The position numbers and the translations under genes are program-made. Under the pieces are notes generated by a model, which had not been told where the DNA came from, made no database searches, and worked only from the letters and a program-made list of their open reading frames with translations. Shown piece by piece: positions 59,766 to 64,000 of a stretch of DNA of 64,000 bases (positions within the stretch are counted from its first letter, which is position 1; each line of letters begins with the position of its first letter). The stretch lies in assembly GCF_042453785.1 (NCBI RefSeq), contig NC_091667.1, forward strand, positions 36,820,001 to 36,884,000. Direction: 5' to 3'. Origin of the DNA: Malus domestica. Taxonomy: Eukaryota > Streptophyta > Magnoliopsida > Rosales > Rosaceae.

Positions 59766-60963
59766 ATGGTGGTTGGAACAAGGTCCAAGAATCAAGTGCT
59801 TATTCCTTACGATCCTGAGAAATGCAAGGAAGTTAGCTAGAGAAAAATATTTAGCACAAGATTCCAACCTTGGTGATACTTTTCTTAAGGATTTGTTCCG
59901 TGATCCTAAGAACAGCACATCTATTTTCCAACCTTTGGCACCAGTTGCACACATGGCCCTAGCCTTACCTACAACAGGTCAACCTTTAAGGAATTCATTA
60001 GCAGCGAGAGTCAATGCAGTGCCAAGGTGCATTATATATCCAGATGTGGAAGATGGGACAACCTTTGAAATCAAACCTCACATCCTCAACATATTGCCAT
60101 CCTTTCATGGGTTGCCAAACAGTGATCCCAACATGCATTTGGTTGATTTTATTGAGGCATGTGACAACACCATAATCAGAGGTTTCTCTTATGAAGCTAT
60201 CAAGTTACACTTGTTCCCGTTCTCTTTGAAGGACAAAGCCAATGCGTGGCTGCATTCTCTGCCTGCCAATAACATTACAACATGGATAGAATTGCAATAA
60301 AAATTTCTCAATAAGTTTTTTCCTTCTTCCAAGACTCTTGCACTCAAGAAAGAGATATTGGCTTTCGCTCAAAAGCCAAACGAGTCTTTCCATGAAGCTT
60401 GGGAACGGTATAATGAGATGTACACAAAATGTCCTCATGCTAGGTTTGATTCTAACATTCAAATGAACATATTTTATGATGGTCTCAATGCCACCACCAA
60501 GAGTCAAGTGAATGCATCTGCTGGAGGGTCACTAATGTCAAAATCAGTAAGGGAAGCATTTGAGTTATTTGATATGATGGCTTCTGAATCCCAACAATGG
60601 ACAGAAGAACAAACACAAAAGAAGGGAGTTTTTAAGATTTCTCAGAGTTCTCCTAATGTTTCTGCTCAAATTGCTAAAATGGAGAAGAATTTTAATGCCA
60701 AGTTTGCTGCCTTAATGTAGGTCTCTTCCATGCCCAATGCCCAAGAAGCTTGCATCATTTGTAGTGAGACAACTCATGACATCACTCAATACCCCAACAA
60801 GGATAGCTACCCTGAGTTTGTGCAAGAGCATGTGAATATGGTGAATAATTTCATTAGACCCAGAAGTGACCCTTATTCCAATACATATAATCCTGGGTGG
60901 AAGAACCATCCCAATCTTAGTTGAGGTGGCAACCAACAGCCACGTCAATACCAACAGTCTTAC
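59766..60963 (+). pseudogene. Athila-type gag
   Basis: An ATG at 59766 opens a short MVVGTRSKNQVLIPYDPE frame that stops at 59838. Coding resumes in the 59749-60300 frame with FEIKPHILNILPSFHGLPN and LVDFIEACDNTIIRG, the capsid core. A TAA at 60298-60300 interrupts ELQ-KFLNKFFP, and the frame continues to 60720. After another stop comes a CCHC-like knuckle (CIICSETTHDITQYP) whose last Cys is Tyr. The gag is therefore dead. Confidence 0.85.
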
Positions 60964-61383
60964 CAATCAACTAGTGAGACTAAGAAACCATATCTTGAAG
61001 ATCAAATGTCACAGATAGCTCAACATATGTCCGCTCTCTCTAATAGCACCAACAATTTTGTCCAATCCACACAAACTAGCATTTAGAATCTCACGGCATC
61101 AGTGGGAAATTTGGAGACTCAAGTTGGACAGCTTGCTACCATGTTCAATGAAAGAGAGAAAGGAAAGTTCCCGAGCCAATATGAGCAAAATCCAAGAGGG
61201 ATAGAGCATTGCAAAGTAATACAGACATTGAGAAGTGGCAAGAGCTATGACAACAAAGAAGTGGTGCACCACGAAGCCAAAGTGGAAGAAGAAGAGCTTA
61301 CTGAAAGTGCACTGTTAGTTGCAAAGTCTCGATTATAGGCTATTTCTGCAGCAGGTATTTCAGATCCTAGTGCAAGTGACAAA

Positions 61384-62007
61384 GTGCAATCTCGACCCAA
61401 CTTTGATGTAAACAAGGAAAAAGGTCTTGGTAGTTTATTTGCACCTTATGACAAGCCACCATACAAGCCACCTTTGCCATTTCCACAACGACAGCAACAA
61501 CGTTCCAAGGATCAACAATGCATTGAATTCATGAAGACGTTGGCTAAGGTTCAAATTAATTTGCCTCTATTAGATGCTATTAAACAGATCCCATCATATG
61601 CCAAATTTCTGAAGGAGCTATGTTCTAAAAAGAAAAAGTTCTTGGAATACGAGAAGGTGATTTTAACTGAGCAATGCAGTGTTGTCCTTTTACATAAGCT
61701 ACCACCCAAGAAGAAAGATTCGGGGAGTTTCACTATCTCTTGTACTATTGGTAATCTTTATTTTCATAAAGTATTGATTGATTTAGGAGCAAGTGTTAAC
61801 CTTATGCCTTATTCTGTTTTTCAAAAATTAGGTGAAGGAGAACTCAAGCCCACATCTGTGAGTCTTCAATTGGCAGATAGGTCTGTGACTTATCCTTTGG
61901 GTATTCTGGAAGATGTGATAATTAAAGTGGATAAATTCTATCTCCCAGCTGATTTCATTGTACTTGACATGGAGGAAGACAAGGAAGTGCCTCTCATTTT
62001 AGGCTGA
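61384..62007 (+). pseudogene. Athila-type aspartic protease region
   Basis: Contains FHKVLIDLGASVNLMPYSVF (active-site DLGAS), a PLGILEDVIIKV segment and FIVLDMEEDKEVPLILG. The frame stops with TGA at 62005-62007 where the family has Arg (CGA), a likely C-to-T change. The upstream stretch at 61100-61340 is linker sequence with its own stop. Confidence 0.85.
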
Positions 62008-62013
62008 TCGTTC

Positions 62014-63903
62014 ATGGCCACCGCCCGGACACTTATTGATGTGGAAGCAGGTACTTTAACCTTAAGAGTGCAAGGAGAGTCTGTTGTATTCAAACTTTTT
62101 GAAGCTATCAAGCGTCCTCTCGAACTTGAAGAGTGTTTTCATGTTGATATTTTGGATGGGATTGTGCATGCAAACTTTGCCTCACGATCATCTAATGATG
62201 AGCTGTTAACTTGCCTCACCAACCATGATGCTACTTTATCTATGGAAGAAAATGTGGTGGACGTCATTGCTGCATTGGATAGTGCACCAATTCATAATCC
62301 AAAGTGGCGACATGTTTATGAAAGCCTTGGAGTGCCTAAGCAGCCCACTATTCCTTCAAATGAGCAAGCTCCGAAGTTAGAGCTCAAGCTACTACCGAGC
62401 CACCTCAAGTATGCTCATCTCGGGGTGAACGAAACCTTGCCTGTTATTATTGCTGCTGATCTTAATGACACGGAGGAAGACAAATTACTAAGAGTTCTTC
62501 GCAAGTATCAAGATGCTCTGGGGTGGACACTTGCTGACATAAAGGGCATTAGTCCAGCTTTGTGCATGCATAGGATTTTTATGGAGGCTAGGACTAAACC
62601 AATTGTTGAAGCTCAAAGACGTCTAAATCTGATCATGAAGGAAATTGTAAGAGTTGAGGTGATGAAGTTACTCGATGCAGGTATCATTTATCCAATCTTG
62701 GATAGCAAATGGGTGAGCCCGACTCAGGTGGTTCCAAAGAAAACTGGTATTACTGTGGTGAAGAATGATAACAACGAGCTTGTGCCTACAAGGATGACCA
62801 CCGGATGGCGAATGTGTGTTAACTATAGAAAGCCCAATAACAGCACTAGAAATGATCATTTTCCGCTGCCATTCATTGATCAGATGCTCGAGAGACTAGC
62901 TGGTCATTCTTTCTATTGTTTCTTAGATGGTTATTCAGGGTACAACCAAATTCCAATTGCCCCTGAGGATCAAGAGAAGACAACGTTTACATGCCCTTTT
63001 GGTATATTTGTATACAGACGAATGCCATTTGGATTGTGCAACGCTCTTGCCACTTTCCAACGTTGCATGATGAGTATTTTTTCTGGAATGGTTGAAAATA
63101 TTGTCGAGGTTTTTATGGATGACTTTTCTGTTTTTGGTAATTCTTTCGATATATGTTTGGATAACTTGCCTTTGGTTTTGGAAAGATGCAGGGAGACTAA
63201 TCTTGTGTTAAATTGGGAGAAATGCCATTTTATGGTTAAGCATGGCATTGTGCTAGGACATCTAATTTCAAGCAAAGGAATAGAGGTCGACAAGGCAAAG
63301 ATTGAGGTGATCGTCAAATTACCACCACCAACGTCTGTGAATAATGTGAGATCTTTCTTGGGACATGTTGGTTTTTATCGAAGATTCATCAAGGATTTTT
63401 CCAAAATTAGTCGTCCTCTTTGTAATTTACTTGCTAAAGATGCTTGTTTTGATTTTAATGCAGATTGTCTTGATGCTTTCAACAAATTGAAGGATATTCT
63501 CACATCAGCCCCAATTATAACAGCTCTAAATTGGACCCTTCCTTTTGAGCTCATGTGCGATGCTTCCGATTACGCTGTGGGTGCTGTCCTTGGTCAGCGA
63601 CGTGACAAGCTCCCCCATGTTATATATTATGTCAGCCGCACTTTGAATGATGCTCAGCTGCATTATGCCACTACGGAAAAAGAATTACTTGCAGTGGTAT
63701 TTGCTCTTGAAAAGTTTCGATCGTACTTAATTGGTGCTAAAGTCATTGTGTATTTTGATCATTCTTTTCTCAAGTACTTATTGTCTAAAAAAGAGGCAAA
63801 ACCACGATTGATTCGATGGGTCCTTCTCTTGCAAGAGTTTGATTTGGAGATCTTAGATAAAAAATGACATGAGAATGTTGTGGTGGATTATCTCTCAAGA
63901 TAA
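62014..63903 (+). pseudogene. Athila-type reverse transcriptase and RNase H
   Basis: A 617-codon frame runs to TGA at 63865-63867, then a few more coding-like codons (ENVVVDYLSR) end at TAA 63901. RT motifs are in order: [54 protein letters not shown], catalytic [12 protein letters not shown] and [18 protein letters not shown]. RNase H follows with [19 protein letters not shown] and [25 protein letters not shown] is typical of the Athila lineage. Integrase would lie past the window end. Polymerase motifs look intact, but flanking stops make the element defective. Confidence 0.93.
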
Positions 63904-64000
63904 GTAAATGCAAGCACTGATGAAGCAGATTCATTGCCCCTGCAAGAGAGCTTTCCAGACGAGCAACTTCTAGCAGTTACTCATCAAGTACCATGGTATA

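Overview
This is a eudicot nuclear genome window, intron-rich, with AT-rich spacers and many plant transposable elements. Several repeat families resemble ones I associate with apple and pear, so a Rosaceae (Maleae) source is my best guess. That attribution is from memory and was not searched. I support five host protein-coding genes, all on the minus strand, separated and invaded by transposable elements.

Host genes, left to right: (1) 4077-8704, an 11-exon GTG/GPR89-type membrane protein (468 aa). (2) 11291-17911, the small DNA polymerase delta subunit POLD4, two exons split by a 6.2 kb intron full of retroelement debris. (3) 19732-22568, a two-exon folate-biopterin (BT1) family transporter (440 aa). 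(4) 39555-43758, a mitochondrial-type ribosomal protein uS5 gene in eight exons, carrying an apparent in-frame stop in exon 4 and a GC splice donor. (5) 54630-57331, a nine-exon chloroplast maltose exporter MEX1 (425 aa). From memory, the Arabidopsis orthologues of 1, 3 and 4 lie close together on chromosome 1 (At1g64990, At1g64890, At1g64880), which suggests ancestral microsynteny.

Mobile DNA fills most of the rest. 1-482 is an LTR fragment with three 34-bp CCAAT/G-box units in front of a TATA box. 502-2187 is one PIF/Harbinger element nested in another, with a decayed transposase. 10017-10845 is a poly(A)-tailed retroposed insertion with a 15-bp target duplication. 11946-16870, inside the POLD4 intron, stacks an RTE LINE tail, an inverted partial LTR and a large non-autonomous element with 913-bp tandem duplications and an intact 224-aa coiled-coil ORF. 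22887-24241 and 44079-45240 are two copies of one non-autonomous hAT-like family, each with a perfect 8-bp target duplication about 320 bp upstream of a host start codon. 25475-38926 is a complete Tat-type Ty3/gypsy element on the minus strand, with LTRs, a 5-bp target duplication, gag-pol and a second RNase H. On its plus strand it carries an antisense, intron-containing plant-mobile-domain (PMD) gene with its own TATA box. 41243-41459 is a tRNA-type SINE with a 17-bp target duplication. 47662-49561 is a Tourist-like element split by a long-TIR Mutator-like element. 50190-51022 is a tandem TRIM. 51425-53763 is a probable solo LTR. From about 58040 to the window end is the 5' part of a decayed Athila-type element.

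The host genes belong to separate pathways (membrane/ion homeostasis, DNA replication, pterin transport, organelle translation, starch breakdown) and do not form a functional cluster. The most notable items are the antisense PMD gene in the Tat element, the coiled-coil ORF in the POLD4 intron, the paired hAT insertions upstream of two genes, and the apparent nonsense allele of uS5m. Exon boundaries were worked out by hand from GT/AG sites, reading-phase continuity and remembered homologues.
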